Below are positions 28,101 through 36,689 of a stretch of DNA of 38,597 bases, piece by piece. Each line of letters opens with the position of its first letter. Position 1 is the first letter of the stretch. The position numbers and the translations under genes are program-made. The notes under the pieces are model-generated. The model saw only the letters and a program-made list of their open reading frames with translations. It was not told the origin of the DNA and did not search any database. Origin of the DNA: an uncultured Aureispira sp. (GTDB taxonomy: Bacteria; Bacteroidota; Bacteroidia; Chitinophagales; Saprospiraceae); the NCBI GenBank assembly GCA_905480485.1, contig CAJQQM010000029.1, forward strand, positions 1 through 38,597, read 5' to 3'.

Positions 28101-28526
28101 GAGGCCGTTATGATTGAATTTGATAGAATAACAGAACGAGGGGGTGTATTAGGGGCTATGGAAACAATGTATCAGCGCGGAAAAATTCAAGAAGAAAGCC
28201 TTTATTACGAAACGCTAAAGCATAATGGTACCTTTCCTATTATAGGTGTAAACACCTTTCTTTCTAAAGAAGGTTCTCCTACTATCATACCCGATGAAGT
28301 GATTCGGGCTACTACCGAAGAAAAAGAAGCTCAGATTAAAACACTCGAAAACCTAAAACAAACCAACCAGAAAAAGAATACGGAGGCTTTAACTAAGCTG
28401 CAGCAAACGGCGGTTGAAAATGGGAATTTATTTGATGCTTTAATGGAGGCTGGTAAAATATGTTCTCTGGGCCAAATTACGAATGCCTTGTATGAAGTGG
28501 GAGGACAGTATCGGAGAAATATGTAA
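25149..28526 (+). CDS. icmF: Fused isobutyryl-CoA mutase IcmF
   Basis: A 1,125-residue adenosylcobalamin enzyme that interconverts isobutyryl-CoA and n-butyryl-CoA, with its own GTPase chaperone. Domain order is that of IcmF: B12-binding domain (1-140; SLFDGHDAA with the cobalt-ligand His25), a MeaB-type G-protein (about 195-420; Walker [10 protein letters not shown], then [17 protein letters not shown], and NKFD), then the mutase barrel (about 560-1110). The barrel has [20 protein letters not shown], the version typical of IcmF, rather than the YPTMY form of methylmalonyl-CoA mutase. The family length is about 1,090-1,130. It has its own promoter and stands alone, with a terminator about 185 bases after the stop. 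It points to branched-chain or butyrate metabolism and a need for cobalamin. Confidence 0.95.
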   Translation: MEQTMPYQAKNKIRIVTAASLFDGHDAAINIMRRIMQRSGAEIIHLGHNRSVQEIVDTAIQEDVQGIAITSYQGGHNEFFKYMLDLLKEKGAGHIKIFGGGGGTILPSEIEVLHDYGITRIYSPDDGRSMGLQGMINDLLSQCDFPTGQHINGELSTFKKKNKYAIARLISAAENTGEKADAWLEQIRTQVPDKKVPVLGITGTGGSGKSSLVDELVRRFLIDFEDKTIAVISVDPSKRKTGGALLGDRIRMNAIRNPRVYMRSLATRQSNLSVSKYIADAVDILKAAAYDLIILETSGIGQSDTAITDFSDASLYVMTPEYGAASQLEKIDMLDFADVIALNKFDKRGALDALRDVKKQYRRNHNLWDINDEAIPVYGTIASQFNDPGMNQLYVKIIKTIQQRTHVALDSSFNLTEGMSEKIYIIPPKRTRYLSEIAESIRNYNQKSANQASIAGKLYGIKQTIAVLEQQGVSDEKVLQAVQKAYEELELSLDGQNKKILANWAEKVKAYAADEYIYTVRNREIRVPTYTTSLSHTRIPRVSLPSFQSWGEILKWVLQENVPGEYPFTAGVFPFKRKGEDPTRMFAGEGNPERTNRRFHYVSQDMPAHRLSTAFDSVTLYGDDPDHRPDIYGKVGNSGVNICCLDDAKKLYSGFDLCAATTSVSMTINGPAAAMCAFFMNAAIDQQCEIYIKENGLEHLVEAKKKEKYDDKGLQRPNYIGALPQGNTGLGLLLLGLTGDEVLDPQVYAELKQKALSSARGTVQADILKEDQAQNTCIFSTEFSLRLMGDVQQYFIDHNVRNFYSVSISGYHIAEAGANPISQLAFTLANGFTFVEYYLSRGMDINKFGPNLSFFFSNGVDPEYAVIGRVARRIWAKAMKEKYGASERAQKLKYHIQTSGRSLHAQEISFNDIRTTLQALYAIYDNCNSLHTNAYDEAITTPTEESVRRAMAIQMIINHEFGLAKNENPMQGSFITETLTDLVEEAVMIEFDRITERGGVLGAMETMYQRGKIQEESLYYETLKHNGTFPIIGVNTFLSKEGSPTIIPDEVIRATTEEKEAQIKTLENLKQTNQKKNTEALTKLQQTAVENGNLFDALMEAGKICSLGQITNALYEVGGQYRRNM

Positions 28527-28877
28527 AACTCAAATTTAATAGTATTGTCTATCAGAGAAACTAGCTACTGTATTTACGACAAACAGTGAAAGATAAGTAT
28601 TTTTACGATTTAAAGGATTTAAAGGCTTCTATCACGGATATTCTGCTTAAAATTTTGTAGTTTATACGCATAGCACGCTAACAAAATCATAAATTATCCC
28701 ACCATAGAAACGGTTGTCAATTCATTTTGACAACCTTTTTTTTGTCCTAAATTCAGCTGTTTGATATCATTTAAAACTTAATTCTGTACAATTAAAAAAA
28801 TAATGTAACTTTAACCTTCAATTTAAATACATTACTCACATTCTCTCAATCCCAATAAAGAGGAAAAACTATATTCT
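28527..28877. other. Intergenic region between icmF and the T9SS protein gene
   Basis: A 351-base spacer. It holds a long 3' region, a tandem GATTTAAAG repeat (28607-28624), the icmF terminator (28712-28743) and a weak promoter for the next gene (TAACTTTA at 28806-28813, one base off TAnnTTTG). No coding frame is seen. Confidence 0.6.
28712..28743 (+). terminator. Intrinsic terminator downstream of icmF
   Basis: Perfect 9-base stem GGTTGTCAA (28712-28720) and TTGACAACC (28727-28735) with a 6-base loop, followed by eight T residues. Confidence 0.9.
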
Positions 28878-30206
28878 ATGAAAACAAATTTAATCACTAC
28901 GCTTGGGCTAATTAGTTTTATTTTTGCGCTAAGCTTCGGCATTAATGCCCAAACAACAATCCCCAACGGAACCTTCGAAACCTGGCAAAATATAGGTGCA
29001 TCAGACGAAGAACCTACTAATTGGAATGGCAATAAAACGGGTGGAGGATTTGCTAATTTAGGTCCACAAACCTGTTTTAGAGAAAGCGGCAATGTCCATT
29101 CAGGAAGCTATTGTATGCGTCTAGAAAATGGTTCTTTTTTTGGTACGCCTGTTAATGCAACCGGTACTACTGGTAAAATTGAAGCACCATCTACGCAGGC
29201 CTCCGATGGCTATATTCATACTATTACCAGCGACCCTGATTTCAGTTCCCCCTTCAACGGCAGACCTGACAGCTTGGTTGGTTGGTTTCGATTTACACAA
29301 GGAGGAAGCGACATAGGACGCGTACAAGCTATTTTGCACGATAGTTTTGATGTATCCAACCCAGACCAAGGCAATTCTGCTTCTCACATAATTGCAGAGG
29401 CTTTATACGATGTACCAAGCGGTTCAACATCCAACTGGACTCGTTTTTCAGTTCCCTTTGCTTACAATAACGGCACTGTTCCGAGCTATATCTTATTGAT
29501 TGCTACGGCAAGCACTTCTATTGGGAATGCTAACTCTAGCACCATTTTTTGGGTGGATGACTTAGAGGTAGTTTATTGTTCAGATGCAATTGCTAGTGTA
29601 ACGGATACGGCTTGTAATAGTTATATTAGCCCTAGTGGCAACCTCCTAACTTCTACCGGCATTTACAACGATACCCTCGTAGGGGCTAATGGTAATTGCG
29701 ATAGTATTTTTAGCATCAATTTAACCATTAATAATGTAGATACCTCTGTTACGGACAACGGTAGTACACTCACATCAAATGCATCTACAGGTGCAAGCTA
29801 TCAATGGGTGGATTGCGACAATGGCAATAGTAGTGTGAGTGGAGAAACGAATGCAAGCTTTACACCAACCGCTTCCGGTAATTATGCGGTGGAAGTAACA
29901 CAGAACGGTTGTACTGCTGTTTCTTCTTGCTTCAACATTACCCTATCAAGCATCGAACAATGGAGTGAGTTTGGCAACTTGAGTTTATTCCCTAATCCGA
30001 ATACAGGTACATTTACTATAGATTTAGGTTCTGTTCAGGAAGTCATTGAAATACGTATTTCAGACATGAATGGTCGATTGATACAAACACACTTGTCTAA
30101 TAACGACCAGAAAGTGGCTATTCAATTAGACCAACCTGCCGGTATGTATGTTGTTTCTATTATATCGGAAACAAAACAAGCACACATTAAAATGATCAAA
30201 CAATAG
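28878..30206 (+). CDS. Secreted protein with T9SS type A sorting domain
   Basis: A 442-residue exported protein. The signal peptide is residues 1-24 (ending FGINAQ). Residues about 25-235 resemble a carbohydrate-binding-like beta-sandwich of the PCMD type (IPNGTFETWQNIG at the start, FWVDDLEVVY at the end). A middle region (about 236-355) holds short Ig-like repeats rich in Asn, Ser, Thr and Gly. The C-terminus (about 366-442) is a type A T9SS sorting domain: LSLFPNPNTGTF, DMNGRLIQ, and PAGMYVVSI. The T9SS would export it and attach it to, or release it from, the cell surface. The binding target is unknown. Confidence 0.88.
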   Translation: MKTNLITTLGLISFIFALSFGINAQTTIPNGTFETWQNIGASDEEPTNWNGNKTGGGFANLGPQTCFRESGNVHSGSYCMRLENGSFFGTPVNATGTTGKIEAPSTQASDGYIHTITSDPDFSSPFNGRPDSLVGWFRFTQGGSDIGRVQAILHDSFDVSNPDQGNSASHIIAEALYDVPSGSTSNWTRFSVPFAYNNGTVPSYILLIATASTSIGNANSSTIFWVDDLEVVYCSDAIASVTDTACNSYISPSGNLLTSTGIYNDTLVGANGNCDSIFSINLTINNVDTSVTDNGSTLTSNASTGASYQWVDCDNGNSSVSGETNASFTPTASGNYAVEVTQNGCTAVSSCFNITLSSIEQWSEFGNLSLFPNPNTGTFTIDLGSVQEVIEIRISDMNGRLIQTHLSNNDQKVAIQLDQPAGMYVVSIISETKQAHIKMIKQ

Positions 30207-30224
30207 AATATTTCTTATTTCTTT

Positions 30225-30260
30225 AAAAAAGCGATTAATCAATGATTAATCGCTTTTTTT
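30225..30260. terminator. Intrinsic terminator after the T9SS protein gene
   Basis: A stem of 16 pairs (A6 plus GCGATTAATC, 30225-30240; GATTAATCGC plus T-run, 30244-30259) with an AAT loop. It has A- and T-runs on both sides, so it could work both ways, although only the plus-strand gene needs it. Confidence 0.9.
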
Positions 30261-30434
30261 ATGCATTTATACATCAATATCGCTCTTGCGCTTTAAAGAA
30301 TAATAAAAAAAACTAAAAAATAATTTCCTGTCGTATTCACAAAACTATATAATCTGCATTAATATATAGCATCCCCGCGCAGACCGAATATTATAAAGTA
30401 ATTTACTTTATTTATTTTATTATTGATTGCCATT

Positions 30435-30875
30435 ATGAAAACAATTACCTACCCCCTAGTTTCATTCTTTTTGATTAGCATCTTCATTATTGCGGTTAAT
30501 CCATTAATGAATCATTTACAACAACCTTTGGCAGCTTTACCGGCCCTTTTAATACTATTTATTTTATTGTTGATACAATGCAGTTCACTATTTGCAGCTA
30601 TTAATTATTATAATAAAGGGGGTGTGAAATCTTTGCTATTAGGCCTAATTCCAACGGTCATAACGTGCATCGTTAATACAGGTATCCTGTTACTTCAATA
30701 TTTTAGTAACGATGCCCATACAGATTTTGTTTTCTATTTTGAAATATACCTTATTTGCATTTTTATAATTTTGGCTGCCGGCAGGCATAAACATACCCTT
30801 CGTTCTTACCCCCAAAAAAGAGCGTTTAGAAATGCACCCTTCGAACAGCTACCCGAATCTGAACTTCGATTTTGA
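30435..30875 (+). CDS. Hypothetical small membrane protein with about four helices
   Basis: A 146-residue hydrophobic protein with roughly four membrane segments (about 8-22, 34-56, 66-88 and 98-114) and a basic, polar C-terminal tail ending SELRF. I do not recognise the family. The start is taken at the ATG at 30435; a TTG four codons upstream is also in frame. The last 27 bases overlap the end of the convergent VanZ-like gene, so the two transcripts would be partly antisense. Its own terminator is not seen. Confidence 0.65.
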   Translation: MKTITYPLVSFFLISIFIIAVNPLMNHLQQPLAALPALLILFILLLIQCSSLFAAINYYNKGGVKSLLLGLIPTVITCIVNTGILLLQYFSNDAHTDFVFYFEIYLICIFIILAAGRHKHTLRSYPQKRAFRNAPFEQLPESELRF

Positions 30876-31538
30876 AATATGTTTGTACAAAATTATTCCA
30901 GCGATCAGCCCAATTGCATTCAATAGCATATCTAGTAACTCTTTATCACGTCCGGGGATATATTCAAACTGTAGGTACTCTATAGTTACACCGATAAATG
31001 TACCAATGCAAAGGACTAAGATACCTTGAATAGCAAAAGAAAAGGGACTATAACGGTCTAAAACCAGCAAAAAAAGTAAGGCCAAACAAGCATAGGCCAA
31101 AAAGTGTTTTAGTTTATCTTTTCGGAAAAAGGCCTCTGTAAAGGACATTTGAAAACTTTTTTGATGATACTTTAAAGCGACTCCACCTGGTTGAAAGGGC
31201 ATAAAATCACCCATTGGAATTGAGAAAACAATTGCTTTGTCACAAATTAAGATGCCCCCAGATTCGTAAGGAGTATCGAAAGGAGGGTTCGATGGGTAAT
31301 TATAAAAAGATGTATCGGAGGTATATTTTCTGCGTTTCCCATTTTCATATTTATAGACGGCTGGCATATTCATCAGCTTAAAATTATCCCCTTCCTTGGG
31401 AAAAACACCTGCACTTATCTCACCCTCTTGATAGTGTCGCGAAAGTTTAGGCCACAAAGAACCTACAAATAGAAGACAAAGATAAAGCATTAGAAGGGGG
31501 AGACTATACTTCGAAACAAGGGAGCTTAATAAATTCAT
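30849..31538 (-). CDS. VanZ-like membrane protein with extracytoplasmic insert
   Basis: A 229-residue membrane protein. The C-terminal half has the VanZ pattern (RKDKLKHFLAYACLAL, IGVTIEYLQ, DMLLNAIGLIAG), with the conserved EYLQ and D-x-x-x-N blocks. VanZ proteins are small membrane proteins, some linked to glycopeptide tolerance; most have no known biochemical role. Unusually, about 110 residues (about 30-140, including SGGILICDKAIVFSIP) lie between the first and second membrane helices, probably outside the cytoplasm. Its start codon directly follows the stop of the DinB-like gene, so the two are surely co-transcribed. Confidence 0.8.
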   Translation of the reverse strand: MNLLSSLVSKYSLPLLMLYLCLLFVGSLWPKLSRHYQEGEISAGVFPKEGDNFKLMNMPAVYKYENGKRRKYTSDTSFYNYPSNPPFDTPYESGGILICDKAIVFSIPMGDFMPFQPGGVALKYHQKSFQMSFTEAFFRKDKLKHFLAYACLALLFLLVLDRYSPFSFAIQGILVLCIGTFIGVTIEYLQFEYIPGRDKELLDMLLNAIGLIAGIILYKHISKSKFRFG

Positions 31539-32024
31539 TTATCGATGTTTAGTAAAGCTTGAGTCTTGGCTCAAATTAAACTGATATAAATGATGGTGAC
31601 TGTGTGCATAATGTATATATTCCCACTCAGAGAATTGGAGTAATCCAGCAGCAGGATGTAATGTTTTTTTGCTCAAATCATCTTTAAAAAAAGCATAAAA
31701 GGCATCGACCAACGACTTTAATGCCGTAATTGAGTCATCTAGGTTAGCATATCTTAGGGCTAATGGTTTTTCAAGACCTGGCAATCGAACATTTGTATGA
31801 AAAGGTTGTTTGTTTTGAATTAAATATTGATAGTTACGCAGTAGTTTTTCTGGACTAAAGAATGCTTTTAATTTAGTTTTTCCGAGTGTAAAAACATATA
31901 GAGAACCAAGATGTTCTACCATATGTTGTGCTGTCATTATACCCCATTGCGCTTGGGTATCCGTCTCTAATTTGTTGAGCAAACGAAACTGTTCTTCTTG
32001 TAAAAACTGAGTATATTTTGACAT
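31539..32024 (-). CDS. DinB/DUF1569-like protein
   Basis: A 161-residue protein with the four-helix DinB-like layout. WGIMTAQHMVEHL (around 27-39) and the C-terminal EWEYIHYAHSHHHLYQF (around 132-148) provide the histidines that bind metal in this superfamily; the intervening HPAAGLLQFSEWE also matches DUF1569. DinB-like proteins often act as thiol-dependent transferases or hydrolases, but many are uncharacterised. The TAA stop is immediately followed by the ATG of the VanZ-like gene (no gap). Confidence 0.75.
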   Translation of the reverse strand: MSKYTQFLQEEQFRLLNKLETDTQAQWGIMTAQHMVEHLGSLYVFTLGKTKLKAFFSPEKLLRNYQYLIQNKQPFHTNVRLPGLEKPLALRYANLDDSITALKSLVDAFYAFFKDDLSKKTLHPAAGLLQFSEWEYIHYAHSHHHLYQFNLSQDSSFTKHR

Positions 32025-32124
32025 TTATGTGCTATTTTAAACTAAAATCAATAGTTGAATATAATGACTATTTTTAGAATTAAAGTGTATTCAACATTCA
32101 AAGTTCATTAGAAAATTAATTTGA

Positions 32125-32140
32125 TAGGTATACATACCTA
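32125..32140. promoter_or_regulatory. Palindrome upstream of the DinB-VanZ operon, possible operator
   Basis: Arms TAGGTAT and ATACCTA separated by AC, about 100 bases before the DinB-like start. The symmetry is typical of a dimeric regulator site. Confidence 0.35.
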
Positions 32141-32505
32141 CCAGCCTTAAAATTATAAAAGTTGAGACTTGGTCTAAATGAACTAATTTTGAGTATTGAA
32201 AATGCTGCAAAGCTTATCAAAAACCCGAAAGATGGATTTTGATTCAAATAACATAGACTACCTAAATCAACTAAAATTTAAGTTGATATTATAAAACGAT
32301 AAAACCGAATTATAAAATCATTTATATACAACAAACGCAATAGCTAACAGAGCGAGAATGCTTGAATTAAAATTATGCGAAAACAATCGAAAATCGAAAA
32401 GAAGACAGCTTCATATTTATCGATAAGAATTCTAGAATTAAAATTGTCAGATTACCATAGGGTTTAATAGGCGAATCATGCCTTGATATGAAGCAAGGCT
32501 AAGCC

Positions 32506-32538
32506 CAAAAAAAACCGACAAACAAAAAGCTTGTCGGT
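32506..32538 (-). terminator. Intrinsic terminator for the tail-specific protease gene
   Basis: Arms ACCGACAA (32514-32521) and TTGTCGGT (32531-32538). On the minus strand the stem is followed by a run of eight T residues (A-run 32506-32513). It begins 5 bases beyond the stop codon. Confidence 0.88.
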
Positions 32539-32543
32539 ATTTT

Positions 32544-34658
32544 TTAGTGCCAATCGGATACAATTTGTACCGCTTCTTCTAAGTAAGGATCTTTCTTTAG
32601 GTTCTTGTGCCAATTCTCAATACTTTTGGCTCGAATTGTATCCGATTCTAAAGTTGATCTATCTGCCGCAGGTGGCAAGATAGTTAAGAACGGACTATCC
32701 TTGTTTAAATCCTTGTATTTCTCCGAAGCCTCATTGAAATCATCCTGCTGTTCTTTGTATTTATCCAAACTTAAAGAGACTTCAGTATCTTCTTGTAAAG
32801 ATAATAACCATTTGGCACGCTCATCAATCATCGAAAACATGGCATTATCTTTTACTCTTTTTTCGCTTTTTTTAATGATTTTGTCCAGTTTCTTAATCTT
32901 ATTTTGCTTAAAATAAACTGGCTCTATTTCTGTCCAAGGCATGGGGAAGTCTTCCTTTTTTTCGCCTATATCTGTGTAGCTGTAGACGCCTGGCAAAATA
33001 ATATCAGGAATAACGCCTTTTAATTGTGTTGAACCTCCGTTAATTCTAAAGAATTTTTGAATGGTTATTTTCATAGAACCTAGGGCACCTAAATCTTTAT
33101 AACGTTCGGGAACAACAGCATCTAAATCAAAAAAGCGTTGTACAGTACCTTTTCCAAAGGTAGATGGAGATGTCCCAACAATAATCGCCCTTCCATAATC
33201 TTGCAAAGCTGCGGCCATAATTTCAGAAGCAGATGCAGAAAAAGAATTGACTAAAATAACTAAAGGCCCCTCGTACAAAACACTAGGGTCTCTGTCTTCA
33301 AGAGAACGAGGTCGTCCATCCCTGCTTTTGACTTGTACAATTGGCCCTGTAGGAATAAAAAGACCACTCATATCTACTACATCCCTTAAAGAACCACCGC
33401 CGTTAAATCTTAAATCAATAATAATTCCGTCAATGCCTTCTGCTATCAATTTTTGAACTTCTCGTTTTACATCTCTCGAACAACGTCTTCCTCTAGGATC
33501 CTGAAAATCAGCGTAAAAAGATCTCAAATCAATAAGACCAACTTTATTTTTATTTTTCTTGTGTTCAATAACTGCTGACTTAGCATAGCTTTCTTCTAGT
33601 ACAACAATATCTCTGACAATAGGAATTACCTTGATGGTGCCATCCGACTTTTTAACAGTCAAGCGCACTTCAGTTCCCTTTTCGCCTCGAATAAGTGGCA
33701 AAACATCATCCATTTTCATGTCAACGATATCTACCGGCTCTTTTTCTTTTTGACCTACTTTGATGATTAAATCGTTTACTTCCAAATCTCCTTGCCTAAA
33801 AGATGCTGACCCAGGCACAATACGGACAACTTTGGTATACCCATCTTCTTGTCGTAGTTGCGCACCAATTCCCTCTAACTTACCCGAAATACGAATGTTG
33901 AAATTTTCTTTTTCCAGCGGTGGGAAATAACCTGTGTGCGGTTCCATAACATTAGCAATAGTATTAACATAGCCTGCTATCTTATCATCCCTATCCTCCA
34001 TTTCTATATCCTTGTACAAACGATCGAATTGCTTTAGAATATTCTCACGAGAACTCTTTTCGAGTAACTCATAAGATTTATGATTAAAGGAGGTATCGTT
34101 TTCTTCTTTGGCTTTATCTTGTCGTTTAATCTTGGTGTACAAATCAAGCATTACACGGTATTTTAACATCTCTTCCCAACGATCTTTTAAATCAGCGTCT
34201 GTTGTTGCATACTTAATTTTATCGGTATTGGTTTCAAAATCTGTAGTCTCAGCCTTAAAATCCATCGGCTTTGACAAAATTTGTTGATAATATTTTTTTG
34301 TCTGTGCTACTCGTTTGTCTCTAATTTGATTGAGTTGATCAAAAAAGCTAAAATCTTTATTTTTAGCATAATCGTCTAAATTCTTTTTGTGTTTAGAAAA
34401 AGCATCTATATCTTTTTGCAAAAAATAACGCTTACCTAAATCCACTCTCTTTAGGTAAATATCAAAAGCTCTTTCGGATAGGGCATTATCTACTTTAGCT
34501 TCTGTATAATGATTGTATTCGAGGCTTTGTAAAACTACATCCATCAAAAGTGATTCTTTGTTAGGGTAATCAGGATTAGCTTTTTGAAAGGCTAAAAAGA
34601 GAACACATGATATAGCTAATACAAAGGTGTATTTTTTATTAAAAATCATTTTTGCCAT
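32544..34658 (-). CDS. Carboxy-terminal processing peptidase (Tsp/Prc, S41)
   Basis: A 704-residue periplasmic tail-specific protease. N-terminal signal/anchor (about 8-24, FVLAISCVLFLAFQ), an N-terminal helical domain (about 40-230, YLKRVDLGKRYFLQKD), a PDZ domain (about 245-335, with GIGAQLRQEDGYTKVV and RGEKGTEV), then the S41 catalytic core: GLIDLRSFYADF, IIDLRFNGGGSLRDV, SFSASASEIMAAAL (catalytic Ser around 474) and TFGKGTVQ (catalytic Lys around 501). The DUF3340-like C-terminus extends from about 590. Length and layout match E. coli Prc. Such enzymes trim periplasmic proteins and control murein hydrolases. It is monocistronic with its own terminator. Confidence 0.95.
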   Translation of the reverse strand: MAKMIFNKKYTFVLAISCVLFLAFQKANPDYPNKESLLMDVVLQSLEYNHYTEAKVDNALSERAFDIYLKRVDLGKRYFLQKDIDAFSKHKKNLDDYAKNKDFSFFDQLNQIRDKRVAQTKKYYQQILSKPMDFKAETTDFETNTDKIKYATTDADLKDRWEEMLKYRVMLDLYTKIKRQDKAKEENDTSFNHKSYELLEKSSRENILKQFDRLYKDIEMEDRDDKIAGYVNTIANVMEPHTGYFPPLEKENFNIRISGKLEGIGAQLRQEDGYTKVVRIVPGSASFRQGDLEVNDLIIKVGQKEKEPVDIVDMKMDDVLPLIRGEKGTEVRLTVKKSDGTIKVIPIVRDIVVLEESYAKSAVIEHKKNKNKVGLIDLRSFYADFQDPRGRRCSRDVKREVQKLIAEGIDGIIIDLRFNGGGSLRDVVDMSGLFIPTGPIVQVKSRDGRPRSLEDRDPSVLYEGPLVILVNSFSASASEIMAAALQDYGRAIIVGTSPSTFGKGTVQRFFDLDAVVPERYKDLGALGSMKITIQKFFRINGGSTQLKGVIPDIILPGVYSYTDIGEKKEDFPMPWTEIEPVYFKQNKIKKLDKIIKKSEKRVKDNAMFSMIDERAKWLLSLQEDTEVSLSLDKYKEQQDDFNEASEKYKDLNKDSPFLTILPPAADRSTLESDTIRAKSIENWHKNLKKDPYLEEAVQIVSDWH

Positions 34659-34786
34659 ATTGGATCAGATAGTATTGATTGTGAATAAAGGGGCGCTTAA
34701 AAAAGATGCTTAAAAGACATTGATTGAATATTATACCACTATTAAAAATAATACACAACAAACTGTTGTATTTAACGTGCATTTAA

Positions 34787-34794
34787 CAAAAATA
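34787..34794 (-). promoter_or_regulatory. Candidate -7 element for the protease gene
   Basis: On the minus strand this reads TATTTTTG, an exact TAnnTTTG match, about 130 bases before the start. No clear -33 element accompanies it. Confidence 0.35.
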
Positions 34795-34907
34795 CCATTA
34801 AACTTGTGTAATTGGAATTAAAAATAGAAATTTATTTCGGAATTCAAAGAAGCTGAAACAAGCATCATTAATATAAAATTATTTATAAAATTATTCATAA
34901 CAAAGGC

Positions 34908-35213
34908 ATGATTATTTATAACGTTACCGTAAAAATAAATACGGAAGTACAGGAAGATTGGTTACAATGGATGCGAACGATTCATATTCCCGACGTGATG
35001 AATACAGGTAAATTTACAAGCAATCAAATAGCTAAAGTATTGGGACAAGACGAAAGCGACGGCATAACCTATGCCATCCAATATACTTGCAAAGACATGA
35101 AAACATTGCATCAGTATACCGTCAATGATAGTCCGTCTTTACAAAAAGAACACAATAGCCGTTATCAAGGAAAATACGTTGCATACCGCACACTACTCGA
35201 AATAATTGACTAA
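34908..35213 (+). CDS. DUF4286 family protein
   Basis: A 101-residue cytosolic protein that fits DUF4286, a small Bacteroidota family of unknown function with a ferredoxin-like (dimeric alpha/beta barrel) pattern. Blocks: IIYNVTVKINTEVQEDWLQW at the N-terminus, HIPDVMNTGKF, TYAIQYTCKDMKTLHQY, and the closing GKYVAYRTLLEII. The start is the first ATG. It is divergent from the protease gene and ends 20 bases before a bidirectional terminator. Confidence 0.8.
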   Translation: MIIYNVTVKINTEVQEDWLQWMRTIHIPDVMNTGKFTSNQIAKVLGQDESDGITYAIQYTCKDMKTLHQYTVNDSPSLQKEHNSRYQGKYVAYRTLLEIID

Positions 35214-35232
35214 TACTATAGATGTAAATAAT

Positions 35233-35267
35233 AAAAAAAGCTATCTCTTTTGGAGATAGCTTTTTTA
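35233..35267. terminator. Bidirectional intrinsic terminator
   Basis: Stem AAAAAAGCTATCTC (35234-35247) and GAGATAGCTTTTTT (35253-35266), loop TTTTG. It serves the plus-strand DUF4286 gene and the minus-strand pyrE-pyrF gene, whose stop is at 35268. Confidence 0.92.
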
Positions 35268-36689
35268 CTAAGCTTCGTTATATCGCTTCAAATAACTTTC
35301 CCATCCAATTTTACGATATATCTCAGATTGCAATCTTGGATTTTGTGCCTGGTAAATACCTCTACCCACAATCATGATGTCTACTCCTCTTTTAGAAAAA
35401 GCCTCGTCTGGGTGGTTATAAGTTTGACCCATGCCGTCTTTTTTGCGATCGGTATTAATACCAGGTGTTAACATCATGATACCTGGGTTATCCGATCGAT
35501 AGTTTTGAGAAACAGTTCCAAGAACTACATCCTTGTGGTCCTCTGCTATATCTATAGCTTTCAATGTATACTTTTTGCTCGTTAGAGTATCTTTTGTCGA
35601 CATTTCTGCGACAACAATTAGAGCTGTTGTGTCTAGTTTCCCTGTCGCTTTCAGGGCTTCTATACTCGATGACCCGGCAACAACATGCACCGTAACAGCA
35701 TCAGCCCAATCTGATATACTTAAGGGCGCTGCTGTAAATTGTTGCATAACGATGTGCCCGATATCTGCAAATTTACGGTCTTCAAAAATCAAAAAATTAT
35801 GTTTTTCAGAAAGTGATTTTAACTCTTTAATGACTTCAGGAGAAATATCCGCTAAGTTATCAGTATGCGTCTTTAGCATGCATATATTGGGCCCAACTGC
35901 ATCAGCTAATTTTAACAACTCTGCAGCTGTTTTGACATCACCCGAACAACATAAATTTGTTTTTTTAGATTGCACAATTTTAGCCAATCTTTTGGCAACA
36001 GGGTGCATCGCTTCTTTTCCAATTTTTTTGTAGCTGTAAGAAACGGCCTGTTCTCTACGGGCTCTAACTTGTTCGAAATCAATACGGTTGGTTTCGATAA
36101 AAACTAAAGTATCGGTATATTGTTTGGCGTTAATTTTACCGCCCTCTTTCATATATTCTAAAATTTCTCTTATGGTATAAACGGTATGTACTTTATATCC
36201 ATAATCGTTCAATAGCAATGCCCCTCCCTGCATACGGTCAACAATTGACAAAACATGCTTAATTTCAAGGCCTTCTACTTCTAGGGCCTCTAGTGTTTCT
36301 TTCATCGAAATACCGCTACTAATTACATCGTCAATGACTAAACAAGAATCTCCTTGTTTGTAGATACCTTCCACCATTTTCTTTGTCCCATGACGTTTCT
36401 TTTCTTTTCTTTTGACAATCATCGACTTAGAGTTAAGGACAGCCATTGTTGAACTTATTGATAAAGCCGCATAAGGCACCCCACATAAGTGATCAAACTC
36501 AAGCTTGGATGATATGTCCCAAAGTTGCTCACTGATACTTTTCAAAATATCGGGATAGGCTACAATACGTCGAAAATCAAGGTAAAATGGGGATTGAAGA
36601 CCACTCTTAAGCGTGAATTCACCAAATTGTAATACTCCAAGGTCAAACAGTCTGAGTGCTAAATCTTTTTTATTCATCATTTGATTCAA
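35268..36689 (-). CDS. Fused orotate phosphoribosyltransferase and OMP decarboxylase (UMP synthase)
   Basis: One 473-residue polypeptide carries the last two steps of UMP synthesis. Residues about 5-200 are OPRT (FTLKSGLQSPFYLDFRR, then the PRPP loop CLVIDDVISSGISMKE around 110-128). Residues about 225-470 are OMP decarboxylase of the eukaryote-like subtype: IFEDRKFADIGHIV (catalytic Asp/Lys around 302-306), VVAEMSTKDTL, MMLTPGIN, and VGRGIYQA. Bacteria usually have separate pyrE and pyrF; the OPRT-first fusion is the arrangement of animal and plant UMP synthase. Two near ATGs exist (MNQMMNKK); the first is used. It has a clear promoter and terminator and stands alone. Confidence 0.93.
   Translation of the reverse strand: MNQMMNKKDLALRLFDLGVLQFGEFTLKSGLQSPFYLDFRRIVAYPDILKSISEQLWDISSKLEFDHLCGVPYAALSISSTMAVLNSKSMIVKRKEKKRHGTKKMVEGIYKQGDSCLVIDDVISSGISMKETLEALEVEGLEIKHVLSIVDRMQGGALLLNDYGYKVHTVYTIREILEYMKEGGKINAKQYTDTLVFIETNRIDFEQVRARREQAVSYSYKKIGKEAMHPVAKRLAKIVQSKKTNLCCSGDVKTAAELLKLADAVGPNICMLKTHTDNLADISPEVIKELKSLSEKHNFLIFEDRKFADIGHIVMQQFTAAPLSISDWADAVTVHVVAGSSSIEALKATGKLDTTALIVVAEMSTKDTLTSKKYTLKAIDIAEDHKDVVLGTVSQNYRSDNPGIMMLTPGINTDRKKDGMGQTYNHPDEAFSKRGVDIMIVGRGIYQAQNPRLQSEIYRKIGWESYLKRYNEA

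Larger units (their letters stand above)
32025..32543. other. Palindrome-rich intergenic region upstream of the DinB-like gene
   Basis: A 519-base non-coding AT-rich spacer. It contains TAGGTAT-AC-ATACCTA (32125-32140), ATCAACT-8 bases-AGTTGAT (32266-32287), the adjacent perfect palindromes TTATCGATAA (32417-32426) and AATTCTAGAATT (32428-32439), and the protease terminator (32506-32538). No ORF, tRNA or clear exact promoter was found. Confidence 0.55.

Noticed and set aside
25149-28526. Methylmalonyl-CoA mutase
   Set aside because: B12 and G-protein domains are fused at the N-terminus and the active-site block is FPFKR, as in IcmF, not the YPTMY form.
35533-36033. 166-codon plus-strand open frame inside the UMP synthase gene
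   Set aside because: Fully antisense to conserved catalytic regions; the product resembles nothing.
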